Assembly (NCBI RefSeq): GCF_001439925.1
Contig: NZ_LMBV01000005.1
Coordinates: forward strand, 222,722 to 286,721
Direction: 5' to 3'
Source: Peribacillus muralis
Lineage (GTDB): Bacteria; Bacillota; Bacilli; Bacillales; DSM-1321
Length of the DNA stretch: 64,000 nucleotides
In this document: piece after piece, positions 16,982 to 25,951 of the stretch
How positions within the stretch are numbered: the first letter of the stretch is position 1
Layout of the letters: the number at the start of each line of letters is the position of its first letter
The notes under the pieces: generated by a model
The model's database searches: none
What the model was told of the DNA's origin: nothing
What the model saw: the letters and a program-made list of their open reading frames with translations, nothing else
Position numbers and translations under genes: made by a program

Positions 16982-17797
16982 ATGAGCAAGCTTGATGGCA
17001 GGACCATAGCTTTATTGGGAGCAAGGAAAACGGAAGAACTGAGCAAGATCGTTCATAATCTCGGGGGAGTGCCGCTTGTTCGTCCAGCACAGGGCACGGT
17101 ATTCCTTGATGATTCCCATTTGGAAGAAGATGTAACCCGTTTGATGGCAGGAGAGTACGATTGGATCATCCTCACGACCGGAGTGGGGACAGAGCTCTTA
17201 TACAAAACGGCAATGAAGCTGGAAGCGGGGGATCGTTTCATAGCAGCTTTGCAGTCGATGAACATTGCAGCTAGGGGCTATAAAACGGTGAATATGCTGA
17301 AGAAGCTTGGCCTCAAACCGTTGGTTCGTGATGATGATGGAAGTACGGCTGGGCTCGTTCGCAATTTGGAGGGGCATCTGTCTGGTGATGAAAAGGTGGC
17401 CTTGCAGCTACATGGCGATCCGGCTCCGCTCTTGGTGGACTGGCTGGATGAACAAAGCGTGGAACATAAGGAAATCCTTCCATATGAGCATATACCGCCG
17501 GAAGAAGGAACGATGCAGCAGCTGGTCGAAGAAATCCTTGAAGGAACGATTGATTCCGTTGTGTTCACGAGTGCACCTCAGCCGCGCAATTTAATGAAAT
17601 TTGTCCGTGAACAAGGTGTGGCGGACAAAATAATCGACCAGTTCAAATCGAAGGTCATTGCACTTGCAGTAGGAAAGGTAACGGCGCAAGTTATAATCGA
17701 TGAAGGCATTGAACGGGTCATATATCCTGAGGATCAACGGATGGGCAGTGCAATGGTGGAATTGGTGAAATATTATCAGGCCTTTGCCAGCAGATAG
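16982..17797 (+). CDS. Uroporphyrinogen-III synthase (HemD-like), stand-alone
   Basis: Protein of 271 residues with the two-lobed HemD layout: GRTIALLGARKTEELSKIV at the start, the first-lobe motif WIILTTGVGTELL, the second-lobe VVFTSAPQPRNLMKF, and AVGKVTAQVIIDEGI near the end. HemD closes hydroxymethylbilane to uroporphyrinogen III for haem and sirohaem. Bacilli carry the main hemD in the hemAXCDBL operon, so this is probably a second copy linked to the next gene, which methylates the product. The start is ATG behind AGGAGGAGC. The genes are 11 bases apart. Confidence 0.82.
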   Translation: MSKLDGRTIALLGARKTEELSKIVHNLGGVPLVRPAQGTVFLDDSHLEEDVTRLMAGEYDWIILTTGVGTELLYKTAMKLEAGDRFIAALQSMNIAARGYKTVNMLKKLGLKPLVRDDDGSTAGLVRNLEGHLSGDEKVALQLHGDPAPLLVDWLDEQSVEHKEILPYEHIPPEEGTMQQLVEEILEGTIDSVVFTSAPQPRNLMKFVREQGVADKIIDQFKSKVIALAVGKVTAQVIIDEGIERVIYPEDQRMGSAMVELVKYYQAFASR

Positions 17798-17808
17798 AGG
17801 TGAGCGGT

Positions 17809-19245
17809 ATGACCAAGGGTAAGGTCTATTTCGTGGGGGCAGGCCCGGGGGATGCAGGTCTGATCACCGTAAAAGGCCAAAAGGCGATTGAAAATGCGGA
17901 TGTCATATTATATGATAGGCTGCTAAATCCTAAATTATTGGAGGCTGCCCCGCTCGATTGTGAATTGATTCATTGTGGAAAGACGGCATATTCTAATGGC
18001 TTCAGTCAAGCGGACATCAATGACCTGCTTGTGTTCAAGGCAGTGGCAGGACGTCGGGTCATCCGTCTGAAAGGCGGCGACCCTGCTGTTTTTGGAAGAG
18101 TGGGTGAGGAAGCGGAGTCGTTGAGAGCTAACGGAATTCCATTTGAAATCATTCCAGGCGTTACGTCTGGCATTGCCGCCTCCATCTACGCAGGAGTTCC
18201 CGTGACACATCGAAATAATGCTTGCTCCTTTGCAATGGTGTCGGGCCACGGCAAAGGAATGCAGGATATAGATTGGTTGGGCCTTGTCAATAGTATGGAC
18301 ACTGTTGCCTTCTATATGGGGGTGGTCAATCTTCCGGATATTTGCCAAAACATGATCGGCCATGGAAAGCCTGCAAACACGCCAGTGCTTGTCATCCAAT
18401 GGGGTACGTATGGTAGACAGGTAACCGTCGAGGGGACATTGGACGATATAGTGGAAGAGGTAAGAGCAAAATCGCTCCAAAATCCAGCGATCACTTTGGT
18501 TGGAGATGTCATTTCACTTAGACAATGGTTCGAAAAGAAACCACTGTACGGACAACAATTTTTAGTGGCCAGAACGGGTACGGCAAAGAGTTTACTGGCG
18601 GAAGAGTTGCAGGAACTTGGCGGCGATGTGATTGAGTTTCCGAAATGGGTGACCGCTCGTGTGAAAATGGAAAAAAGCCAGCTGCTCTCTTTTCTTTCGT
18701 TTGACCGAATTCTTTTCACCTCACCAGAAAGTGTCCATGGATTCCTGGATTCACTCATTGAAGTTGCGATTGATTTTCGGCTGATTGCTTCTGAGCTTTA
18801 TGTCGTATCGAGGAAATCAAAGAAGGTGTTGCAGCAGCGCGGACTGATGGCCAAGCTCAAATCCGAGATGGCGGAAACGGGAAGCTTGTTGGTGATTGGA
18901 GATAGAGAAAAGAGCCAAATCGATTCGGATTTTGGGGACGCAAGTTATGTTCAGTCGATTGAGAAATTTGTGGATGAAAGATTCCTGGAAATATTGCCGA
19001 GAATGCTAGCCGAAAAGTCTGTCGATACGGTGGTTTTTTCGAACCGGCATTCAGTTGATATGCTTATGGAATACACATGCAAGGCAAATGTGGATTTTGA
19101 AGCGCTCTTAAAGGATGCTTCGATTGGCGTAATTGGGAAGCAAACCGGCCAAAGAATCAAAGACTATGGATTTGCCGTGAATATGATGCCCGAAGAACCA
19201 TCTGTCGAAGAATTGGTGGCGTTAATCGTGAACGGAACGGCCTGA
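17809..19245 (+). CDS. cobA: SUMT (CobA-type) fused to a HemD-like domain
   Basis: Bifunctional-looking protein of 478 residues. Residues 1 to about 245 are a uroporphyrinogen-III C-methyltransferase: VYFVGAGPGDAGLITVKG, VIRLKGGDPAVFGR, IPGVTSGIAA and GVPVTHR are all intact. This enzyme makes precorrin-2 for sirohaem or cobalamin. Residues from about 250 to 478 look like a degenerate HemD module (ILFTSPESVHGFLDSL and GVIGKQTGQRIKDYGF). The start chosen is ATG at 17809 behind GAGGTG; a GTG at 17800 overlaps that ribosome site. No sirohaem ferrochelatase gene is adjacent. Confidence 0.88.
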   Translation: MTKGKVYFVGAGPGDAGLITVKGQKAIENADVILYDRLLNPKLLEAAPLDCELIHCGKTAYSNGFSQADINDLLVFKAVAGRRVIRLKGGDPAVFGRVGEEAESLRANGIPFEIIPGVTSGIAASIYAGVPVTHRNNACSFAMVSGHGKGMQDIDWLGLVNSMDTVAFYMGVVNLPDICQNMIGHGKPANTPVLVIQWGTYGRQVTVEGTLDDIVEEVRAKSLQNPAITLVGDVISLRQWFEKKPLYGQQFLVARTGTAKSLLAEELQELGGDVIEFPKWVTARVKMEKSQLLSFLSFDRILFTSPESVHGFLDSLIEVAIDFRLIASELYVVSRKSKKVLQQRGLMAKLKSEMAETGSLLVIGDREKSQIDSDFGDASYVQSIEKFVDERFLEILPRMLAEKSVDTVVFSNRHSVDMLMEYTCKANVDFEALLKDASIGVIGKQTGQRIKDYGFAVNMMPEEPSVEELVALIVNGTA

Positions 19246-19390
19246 GGCTTTGAATACCGTTTCCTTGGGTCCTTCTTACAAGCCGCTAGGCTCATCTCCC
19301 CTTTCAATGGAGGTATTACACTAAAAGTCTTTTAAATCGCTATAAAATGGGTATATAAATATGAGTAACTTTTCTCGGGAGGCGAAATAA

Positions 19391-19801
19391 TTGAAACGTA
19401 CGTGGGAGTTCGCACTAAGTATCATTGGCGTTAGCATCGCTGCCATTTTTTTAATCGTAGCGATTATTGCAGCGGTTTATCTCAACAGTGTCGATTTGAA
19501 AGGGATGGTGGACTATTCATTAATGACAGATTCGGAGTTTTCAACATCCGAGATTGATACGTCCATTAAAATGTTCATGGGTCTGCTATGGGCGGGGATC
19601 ATCTCATTGTTCATTGCATTGGCAGGAGGCTTGAGCGCCATCTTTCTATTAAAAGGCGGCAAAGCGAAGATAGCCGGGATTTTATTATTGATTACGGGTA
19701 TCGTGACCGTTTTTCACGTCTGGCCGCTTATCTTCTTCATCGTGCCGGGAATTTTGTGCCTCGTAAGGAAGCCAAGGGACACGGTGGAAGTGATCGTCTG
19801 A
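19391..19801 (+). CDS. DUF4064-like membrane protein
   Basis: Membrane protein of 136 residues with three or four hydrophobic segments (about residues 8-32, 62-85, 92-112 and 113-128). The spacing and the phrases RTWEFALSIIG and KIAGILLLITGI match small DUF4064 proteins common in Bacillus, whose role is unknown. The start is TTG at 19391 with GGGAGGCG upstream; no ATG in frame has a ribosome site. It stands alone and is followed by a hairpin terminator. Confidence 0.8.
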   Translation: MKRTWEFALSIIGVSIAAIFLIVAIIAAVYLNSVDLKGMVDYSLMTDSEFSTSEIDTSIKMFMGLLWAGIISLFIALAGGLSAIFLLKGGKAKIAGILLLITGIVTVFHVWPLIFFIVPGILCLVRKPRDTVEVIV

Positions 19802-19823
19802 TCGATATGATACATAGGATGGG

Positions 19824-19864
19824 AAGAAGGAGCTGATCTCGTGCTGGAGGTTAGCTTCTTTTTT
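19824..19864 (+). terminator. Terminator after DUF4064-like gene
   Basis: AAGAAGGAGCT pairs, with G-T wobble, with AGCTTCTTTTTT around an 18-base loop and ends in a T run. Confidence 0.55.
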
Positions 19865-20008
19865 ATGCATCCTTATTGAAGGCCACGGGCGAAAGCTAGC
19901 AGTAAACCTTATATCTATAGTAGAAAAAGATTTTTGAAATTGGAGTGAATGTATAGAAAAATGCTATAATTGTAAAAAGATGTATTTTTAACCGGAGGGG
20001 GTTTATTT

Positions 20009-20392
20009 ATGGGAAATGATCAGGGGCATGTGAATTGGATGGATCAGATTTTTCGGGACTATGAAAAAGACGGCGGTCTGAGGAATAATCCTGGTTTTGG
20101 AAAGCCGCTGCCGGAGTCGGCGCTCTCGGGAAACATGTATGACAACTTCCTGTCAAAGGCCAAAGACGCAGGCTTCCTTCCGCTCTGGATAAAATGGCAA
20201 AAAGAAATTCGGGAAGAGCTATCCGAAGTCGTCCAAGTGCGAAAAATGAACGGCGGGAACATGCAAATAACGAAACGAATTGAAGAAATTAATGAGAAAG
20301 TCCGTACATATAATGCGATTTGCCCGCCCAAAATGCAACGCAGGGAAATTGAGTGGGAAAGCATCGAAAGCCAGTATGAAAAATGGAAGTAA
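20009..20392 (+). CDS. DUF1992 (DnaJ-C28-like conserved domain) protein
   Basis: Protein of 127 residues covered by the DUF1992 domain, also called the DnaJ homologue subfamily C member 28 conserved domain. The family motifs are DQIFRDYEKDGGLRNNPGFGKPL near the N terminus (residues about 12-34), FLPLWIKWQKEIREEL, and the closing YNAICPPKMQR. No J domain is present. The start is ATG with CGGAGGGGG upstream. The function is not established in bacteria. Confidence 0.85.
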   Translation: MGNDQGHVNWMDQIFRDYEKDGGLRNNPGFGKPLPESALSGNMYDNFLSKAKDAGFLPLWIKWQKEIREELSEVVQVRKMNGGNMQITKRIEEINEKVRTYNAICPPKMQRREIEWESIESQYEKWK

Positions 20393-20456
20393 TGGATTAT
20401 GTGCAAAATGCGGGTAATTGTATGAAGTGATTATGAAAGGATTATGATATAATGGC

Positions 20457-21038
20457 ATGAATAAAAAACAGAGAGAGGGACTTCGATTGGAAAATAGAAA
20501 AGAAGTTTTTTCATGGATAAAAGCGATCGGGATTGCTGTCATTCTTGCTTTTTTAATTCGTACGTTTATATTTGCACCGATTGTGGTAGATGGTGAGTCA
20601 ATGATGCCGACCCTGCAAGATCATGAGCGGATCGTTCTTACCAAATTTGGAACGAATATCGATAGCATCGATCGATTTGATATTGTCGTTTTTCATGCTA
20701 CGGTGGATAAAGATTATATTAAAAGGGTTATCGGTCTTCCGGGTGACCATATTGAATATAAAGATGATACGCTTTATATTAATGGAAAAGCTTACGAAGA
20801 ACCATATTTGGACAAATATAAGCAACAAATGGCGGGAGGTATGCCGCTGACTGAATCCTTTAAGCTTGAGGATGTTACTGGCGGAATGACGGTACCTGAC
20901 GATCAATTGTTCCTGATGGGGGACAATCGCCAAAACAGTTTGGATAGCCGGGAAATCGGTACGATATCCGTCGATGAAATCGTCGGAAAAGCCAATCTGG
21001 TGTACTGGCCGATCAAGGAAATAAAAATAGTAAACTAA
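20457..21038 (+). CDS. lepB: Type I signal peptidase
   Basis: Signal peptidase I of the SipS/SipT type, 193 residues, which removes signal peptides from secreted proteins on the outer face of the membrane. One membrane segment covers about residues 20-40. The nucleophile is Ser48 in DGESMMPTL and the general base Lys89 in YIKRVIGLPGD. The later boxes GDNRQNSLDSR and GKANLVYWP are intact. The start could be ATG at 20457 or TTG at 20487, the latter with a better-spaced GAGAGGG; the difference is ten residues before the membrane segment. Confidence 0.95.
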   Translation: MNKKQREGLRLENRKEVFSWIKAIGIAVILAFLIRTFIFAPIVVDGESMMPTLQDHERIVLTKFGTNIDSIDRFDIVVFHATVDKDYIKRVIGLPGDHIEYKDDTLYINGKAYEEPYLDKYKQQMAGGMPLTESFKLEDVTGGMTVPDDQLFLMGDNRQNSLDSREIGTISVDEIVGKANLVYWPIKEIKIVN

Positions 21039-21042
21039 AAGG

Positions 21043-21070
21043 GCGGACTCGGTCATCGAGTCCGCTTTAC
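21043..21070 (+). terminator. Terminator after signal peptidase gene
   Basis: GCGGACTCG and CGAGTCCGC form a perfect 9-bp stem with a 5-base loop, followed by TTTACCTTT. Confidence 0.8.
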
Positions 21071-21222
21071 CTTTGGCACATTTCAACAAAAAACGTGCTT
21101 ATTCTACTTTTTTTGTGAAAATCAACTCATATGGGTGAATTTAGGTTATTCTAGTATAAAGAAGCAATCACGTAACAAGACCGTATCGGACAATGGATTA
21201 TATGTAAAAAGGGGTACAGTAG

Positions 21223-21708
21223 ATGGAAATGGTAAAAGAACTAATATCAAACTACGGTTATTTTGCGATATATGGACTGCTGGCCATCGGGATCATTGGT
21301 TTGCCGGTACCTGATGAGTTTATGATGACGTTTGTCGGCTATTTGTCATCCATTTCTGTTTTGAATGTCCAGGGGGCGTTCCTCGTAAGTTTTCTAGGTT
21401 CGGTCTCCGGGATGCTTGTCAGTTATTTCATTGGGAAAAAGGTGGGCAAGCCTTTTTTGAAAAAGCATGGTAAATGGATTAAAATGACTCCGCCAAGGTT
21501 GGAGAAGCTGGAGGCATGGTTCAATAAATACGGTCCATGGACCATAATCATTGCTTATTTCATCCCGGGAGTCCGGCACTTCGCAAGTTACCTTTCCGGA
21601 ATGAATGGAATGGAAAAACGAAAGTACCTTCTATTCGCAGGTGCAGGAGCATTTAGCTGGTGTTTGGTATTTACGGCTTTTGGCTATTTCATTGGTGTGT
21701 TAACCTGA
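21223..21708 (+). CDS. DedA-family membrane protein
   Basis: DedA (SNARE-associated/VTT domain) protein of 161 residues, shorter than the usual 200 or so. About four membrane or re-entrant segments are visible. Family marks are IGLPVPDEFMMTFVGYL near the N terminus and the Arg-containing re-entrant motif IAYFIPGVRHFASYLSG, ending with GAFSWCLVFTAFGY. DedA proteins are thought to flip undecaprenyl phosphate or phosphatidyl lipids. The start is ATG with AAAAAGGGG upstream. It stands alone, followed by a strong hairpin. Confidence 0.9.
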   Translation: MEMVKELISNYGYFAIYGLLAIGIIGLPVPDEFMMTFVGYLSSISVLNVQGAFLVSFLGSVSGMLVSYFIGKKVGKPFLKKHGKWIKMTPPRLEKLEAWFNKYGPWTIIIAYFIPGVRHFASYLSGMNGMEKRKYLLFAGAGAFSWCLVFTAFGYFIGVLT

Positions 21709-22016
21709 CTTTCCAATCCGTTAGATTGTCCGATCTTAACTATCAGAAAATCCCGTTTCCGGTACCCGGAAACGGGATTTTCATTTCGCCGGCATCTAGC
21801 TAAGGGATGGCATTCGTGACTTTCGGTGATTGATATGGAAGGCGAGCAAGATTTCTCTGCGAGTGAAATACCGCCAATCCGGTCTCTTTTCTTGTATAGG
21901 ATTAGTTTGACGGGAGTGGTGGAACGGGAATAAGAAGAAAAGGCTGAAACACTTGGCGAATCAGGTAGGAAAAGTGATAAAATGAAAAATATATATATTT
22001 AGAGGAGTTGTCGAAT
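21709..22016. other. Intergenic stretch dedA-pepV
   Basis: Apart from the hairpin at 21746-21785 I see only a possible but poorly matched promoter near 21905-21935 and the AT-rich leader ending in AGAGGAG before pepV. Confidence 0.5.
21746..21785 (+). terminator. Terminator after dedA gene
   Basis: AAAATCCCGTTTCCGG against CCGGAAACGGGATTTT, a near-perfect 16-bp stem with A and T runs on both sides. Confidence 0.88.
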
Positions 22017-23429
22017 GTGACTGAATTGAATTGGCGAGAAGAAGTTGAAAAACGGAAGATGGACCTATTGCTGGACACACAAAATTTGTTGAAAATTAAA
22101 AGTGTTCTGGATGAAGAAAACAAAACAGAAGATGCACCATTTGGTACAGGGGTGAAGGAAGCGCTTGATTTCATGCTTCAATTGGGAGAAAAAGACGGTT
22201 TTACCGTAAAGAATGTCGATAATGTCGCAGGTCATATTGAAATGGGTGAAGGCGAGGAGTTAATCGGGATTTTATGTCATGTAGACGTAGTGCCTGAAGG
22301 AGATGGTTGGAGTTCGGATCCGTTTGGCGCAGAGCTCCGCAATGGCCGCATATATGCTCGTGGGGCAATCGATGATAAAGGGCCGACGATGGCAGCCTAT
22401 CATGCCATGAAGCTGGTCAGGGAACTTGGGAAACCTTTGAACAAACGTGTGAGGATGATCATCGGGACAGATGAGGAATCAAACTGGCGCTGTGTGGACC
22501 GTTACTTTGAAGTGGAGGAAATGCCATCGATGGGATTTGCACCGGATGCGGACTTCCCTATCATCAGCGCGGAAAAAGGAATCTGGGACTTCTCCGTCAT
22601 TCAACCTGCTGATGCAGGAAAAGGAACGAGCTCTGAAGTGAATGTCAGCGAATTTTCTTCAGGCAGAAGGACGAATATGGTACCTGATTTTGCAACGGCG
22701 ATTGTCGAGGCTGCCAATCCTTCTGAGGTGGTGGCAAACTATCAGGCCTATCTGGAAAGATACTCGTTGAAGGGACAAGCGGTACCACAAAAAAACCAAG
22801 TGCTTCTCGAAATGAATGGTATCTCGGCACACGCTATGGAACCGAACAATGGAGTTAACGCAGGTCTTCATCTAGCCGGATTTTTAGCCGATCTTACGCT
22901 TGATCCGCATGCGAAATCCTACTTCACATTCATCAAGGATCGTTTGTTTGAAGATTCCCGCGGAAATAATCTAGGGTTGGCTTATACGGATGAGCAAACG
23001 GGCGAATTGACGATAAATGCCGGAGTTTTCCAATATTCCAAAAAAGGTGACAGCTCGATTGGCTTCAGCGCGCGCTATCCGGTGACGTTCGAATGGGAAC
23101 AGCAAAAGGCGGCATTGGAGGAAAGGCTTGCGGCATATAATTTAAACGTGAAGACCAATTCGCATTCAACACCACATTACGTGAACAGCGACAGCTTTTT
23201 GATCAAGACGCTGCAGCAGGTTTATGAAGCGGAGACCGGTGATAAAGCTGAACTGCTTTCAATAGGCGGCGGCACATACGCGCGCTCATTGAAAGAAGGC
23301 GTAGCATTTGGACCGCTTTTCCCTGGCAGCGAGGATATTGCACACCAAAAAGATGAATATATTGACATTGAAGATATGCTCAAGGCTACGTCCATTTATG
23401 CACGTGCCATTCATGAATTGGCCAAATAA
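22017..23429 (+). CDS. pepV: PepV-type dipeptidase (M20)
   Basis: Metallodipeptidase of 470 residues, close to B. subtilis PepV (YtjP) and lactococcal PepV. Zinc-ligand motifs are visible in order: LCHVDVVPEGDGW near residue 90, RGAIDDKGP near 120, GTDEESNWRC near 155, and a late His in FPGSEDIAHQKDEY. The lid domain contains NGISAHAMEPNNGVNAG, typical of the family. It cleaves dipeptides with D- or L-residues. The start is GTG at 22017 behind AGAGGAG; TTG at 22008 is too close to that site. A D-amino-acid aminotransferase gene follows after 20 bases, a linked D-amino-acid theme. Confidence 0.93.
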   Translation: MTELNWREEVEKRKMDLLLDTQNLLKIKSVLDEENKTEDAPFGTGVKEALDFMLQLGEKDGFTVKNVDNVAGHIEMGEGEELIGILCHVDVVPEGDGWSSDPFGAELRNGRIYARGAIDDKGPTMAAYHAMKLVRELGKPLNKRVRMIIGTDEESNWRCVDRYFEVEEMPSMGFAPDADFPIISAEKGIWDFSVIQPADAGKGTSSEVNVSEFSSGRRTNMVPDFATAIVEAANPSEVVANYQAYLERYSLKGQAVPQKNQVLLEMNGISAHAMEPNNGVNAGLHLAGFLADLTLDPHAKSYFTFIKDRLFEDSRGNNLGLAYTDEQTGELTINAGVFQYSKKGDSSIGFSARYPVTFEWEQQKAALEERLAAYNLNVKTNSHSTPHYVNSDSFLIKTLQQVYEAETGDKAELLSIGGGTYARSLKEGVAFGPLFPGSEDIAHQKDEYIDIEDMLKATSIYARAIHELAK

Positions 23430-23449
23430 GCGGCAAAGAGGGAGAAGAC

Positions 23450-24304
23450 ATGGGGAAAATCATACTTAACGGCGAAATTAAAAACAGGTCTGATGTTTTG
23501 GTTGATATTGAGGACAGGGGATATCAATTCGGGGATGGCGTCTATGAAGTGATCCGGGTATATAATGGTCGATTATTCGCGGGAGACATGCATCTGAACC
23601 GTTTGATGGACAGTGCAAAATTGATTCAGATGAAGGTTCCCTTCACTGTAGCGGAAATCGAAACGCGTGTAAAAGAGCTTGTTTCTGAAGATCATTTGCA
23701 GGACGGGATCATCTATATGCAGCTTACAAGAGGTGTAAGCCCGCGGACACACGCATTTCCTAGTGCGGACGTCGAACCGGTATTTGTTGCCTATACGAAG
23801 GAAATTCCGTATACAGGGAAAATGAAGCCAGGGGCAAAAGGCATCACGACTGACGATATTCGCTGGTTGCGCTGTAATATTAAAAGTTTAAATCTACTCG
23901 GCAATATCATGGCTAAGCAAGTAGCGGTGGAGGCAGGATGTGACGAAGCGATCCAGCATCGTGATGGGCTGGTCACGGAGGGAAGCTCGTCCAATGTGTC
24001 AATCGTGGTGGACGGTACGCTGAAAACGCATCCCGCCTCCAACTTGATCTTGAATGGGATTACCCGCCAGGTGATGCTGAAGCTTTGCGCTGATCATGCT
24101 ATTCCCTTTGTTGAAGAAGCCTTCACGATAGAGGGTATGATGGCAGCGGACGAAGTACTCTACACGAGCACAAGCGTCGAAGTAACGCCGATTATTAACA
24201 TCGATGGTCGAATGATCGCAACCGGCGCACCGGGACCGGTGACCGAAAAATTGCAACTGCTTTTCGCTGAGGAAATCGAAAGGCAATGCGGTTCCGTTAA
24301 CTGA
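23450..24304 (+). CDS. dat: D-amino-acid aminotransferase
   Basis: PLP enzyme of fold type IV, 284 residues, interconverting D-alanine and D-glutamate. The PLP lysine lies in RCNIKSLNLLGN (about residue 146). The N-terminal DRGYQFGDGVYEV and the EGSSSNVSIV and NGITRQ motifs match bacillary Dat (YheM). D-glutamate feeds the cell wall. The start is ATG with AAGAGGGAG upstream. It is probably co-transcribed with pepV, and the pair ends at a strong terminator. Confidence 0.95.
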   Translation: MGKIILNGEIKNRSDVLVDIEDRGYQFGDGVYEVIRVYNGRLFAGDMHLNRLMDSAKLIQMKVPFTVAEIETRVKELVSEDHLQDGIIYMQLTRGVSPRTHAFPSADVEPVFVAYTKEIPYTGKMKPGAKGITTDDIRWLRCNIKSLNLLGNIMAKQVAVEAGCDEAIQHRDGLVTEGSSSNVSIVVDGTLKTHPASNLILNGITRQVMLKLCADHAIPFVEEAFTIEGMMAADEVLYTSTSVEVTPIINIDGRMIATGAPGPVTEKLQLLFAEEIERQCGSVN

Positions 24305-24308
24305 ATGT

Positions 24309-24346
24309 GAAAACCCCCTTTGCCACACTGGCAAGGGGGTTTTTTG
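24309..24346 (+). terminator. Terminator after dat
   Basis: AAAACCCCCTTTGCC against GGCAAGGGGGTTTTTT with a 5-base loop and a long T run. Confidence 0.9.
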
Positions 24347-24404
24347 ATGTTAAACGTGCATGCCGCGTAAATACGCATGGTGTAAAATTATCAGTTTGTC
24401 CTTT

Positions 24405-24433
24405 TTGACATTTTTAAGCTCCAGGAATATACT
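24405..24433 (+). promoter_or_regulatory. mntH promoter
   Basis: Consensus TTGACA at 24405-24410 and TATACT at 24428-24433 with a 17-base spacer, 70 bases before the mntH start. I looked for an MntR operator here and found no good match. Confidence 0.8.
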
Positions 24434-24502
24434 TGCCAATAACCTAAAAAGTTTACTTGTCGCAACATTTTGAGTTGCATATAAAAAGGAGTTGAAATAC
24501 AC

Positions 24503-25741
24503 ATGTCTGGTGCATTGCATCAATCTTCTTCCCGTGGATTCAAAAATCTGCTTCCATATCTAGGCCCGGCGTTCATAGCGGCGGTCGCCTATATCGATCC
24601 AGGGAATTATGCAACCAATATTACCGCCGGTTCAAAATATGGCTATACGTTATTATGGGTGATTTTCGCTTCCAATTTGATGGCTGTGCTCATTCAAACA
24701 CTGTCAGCAAAATTAGGGATAGCCACTGGGAAAAACCTTCCTGAGTTATGCAGGGAAAGATTTCCGAAGAAAACATCATTTTTACTATGGATACAGGCCG
24801 AAATCGTTATCATGGCCACGGACTTAGCTGAATTCATAGGTGCTGCACTTGGGATTTATTTGATCTTCGACCTGCCGCTCATCAAATCGGCCCTCATTGC
24901 AGCATTCGGTTCCTTTGCCATTTTGGAATTCCAGCGCAGAGGTTATCGGACATTCGAAGCGTTGATCACGGTCATGATCTTTGTCGTGGTGCTTGCTTTC
25001 GGGGCTCAGGTTTTTTATGCGCATCCTGACACATCGGCCATTGCCTTAGGACTATTCACGCCAAAATTCGAAGGAGTGGACAGCATTTTACTGTCGGCGG
25101 GTATGCTTGGAGCAACCGTAATGCCGCATGCGATTTACCTTCATTCCTCTTTAACCCAAAAGAGAATAGTCGGTAAAAACGACCTTGAAAGAAAAAGGAT
25201 TTTTCGCTTTGAGCAGATTGATATAGTCATCGCCATGTTGATCGCTGGTGGAATCAATGCCGCCATGGTCATCGTCTCGGCTGCCCTATTTCATAAGAAT
25301 GGAATAGTAGTGGAGGATTTGGATGTAGCTTATCAACAATTTGGTACGATGCTCGGACCATCCGTCGCAATCTTTTTTGGGATCGGATTATTATTTGCCG
25401 GCTTATCCAGCTCTTCCGTCGGCGTCATGACAGGTGATGTCGTCATGCAGGGATTCATTAAAAGACATATACCGATCTATGTGCGAAGGATCATCACCAC
25501 CGTTCCGCCCCTGCTCATCATATTATGGGGAGTGAACCCGTCCAAAGCACTGGTCATGAGTCAAGTCGTACTCTCATTTGGTATCGCCTTCGCCCTAGTG
25601 CCCTTGATCATGTTTACAAGCAATAAAAAAATCATGGGCAATCTCGTCAATCATAAAATCACTTCGACTGTTGCCTGGCTGATTGCGGTCCTTATTATCG
25701 GACTGAACCTGTTCCTGCTTTACGAAACACTGTTTAACTAA
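24503..25741 (+). CDS. mntH: MntH Nramp manganese transporter
   Basis: Proton-coupled Mn(II)/Fe(II) importer of the Nramp family, 412 residues with about eleven membrane segments. Metal-binding residues are present: the DPGN motif of helix 1 (YIDPGNYATN) and MPHA of helix 6 (ATVMPHAIYLHSSL). The start is ATG behind AAAAAGGAG. It has its own consensus promoter and a terminator directly behind the stop, so it is monocistronic. Control by MntR is normal for the gene in Bacillus, but I could not find the operator. Confidence 0.96.
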   Translation: MSGALHQSSSRGFKNLLPYLGPAFIAAVAYIDPGNYATNITAGSKYGYTLLWVIFASNLMAVLIQTLSAKLGIATGKNLPELCRERFPKKTSFLLWIQAEIVIMATDLAEFIGAALGIYLIFDLPLIKSALIAAFGSFAILEFQRRGYRTFEALITVMIFVVVLAFGAQVFYAHPDTSAIALGLFTPKFEGVDSILLSAGMLGATVMPHAIYLHSSLTQKRIVGKNDLERKRIFRFEQIDIVIAMLIAGGINAAMVIVSAALFHKNGIVVEDLDVAYQQFGTMLGPSVAIFFGIGLLFAGLSSSSVGVMTGDVVMQGFIKRHIPIYVRRIITTVPPLLIILWGVNPSKALVMSQVVLSFGIAFALVPLIMFTSNKKIMGNLVNHKITSTVAWLIAVLIIGLNLFLLYETLFN

Positions 25742-25768
25742 AAGGACTAGACTTAGTCCTTTTTTTTA
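25741..25768 (+). terminator. Terminator after mntH
   Basis: AAGGACTA and TAGTCCTT form an 8-bp stem with a 4-base loop, followed by seven T residues. The hairpin starts at the last base of the stop codon. Confidence 0.88.
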
Positions 25769-25951
25769 TGCTGTTACCGTATTGTTTTTGTCGATTCGAC
25801 CGTGACCGCCAGTAATTCGACCTAACGCGTGAATAATTCATCCCGAACACTTTTCCTCGATGGAATCATGAGTCTTTTTTGCTGAAAGGAATAGGGGGGA
25901 TGTCTTCAGGTAATTATGGTAAAATTATAGAAAGAACAGGAAGGAATGTCA

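Noticed and set aside
24380..24502. MntR operator upstream of mntH
   Set aside because: Expected from B. subtilis, but no sequence close enough to the MntR consensus could be found by eye.
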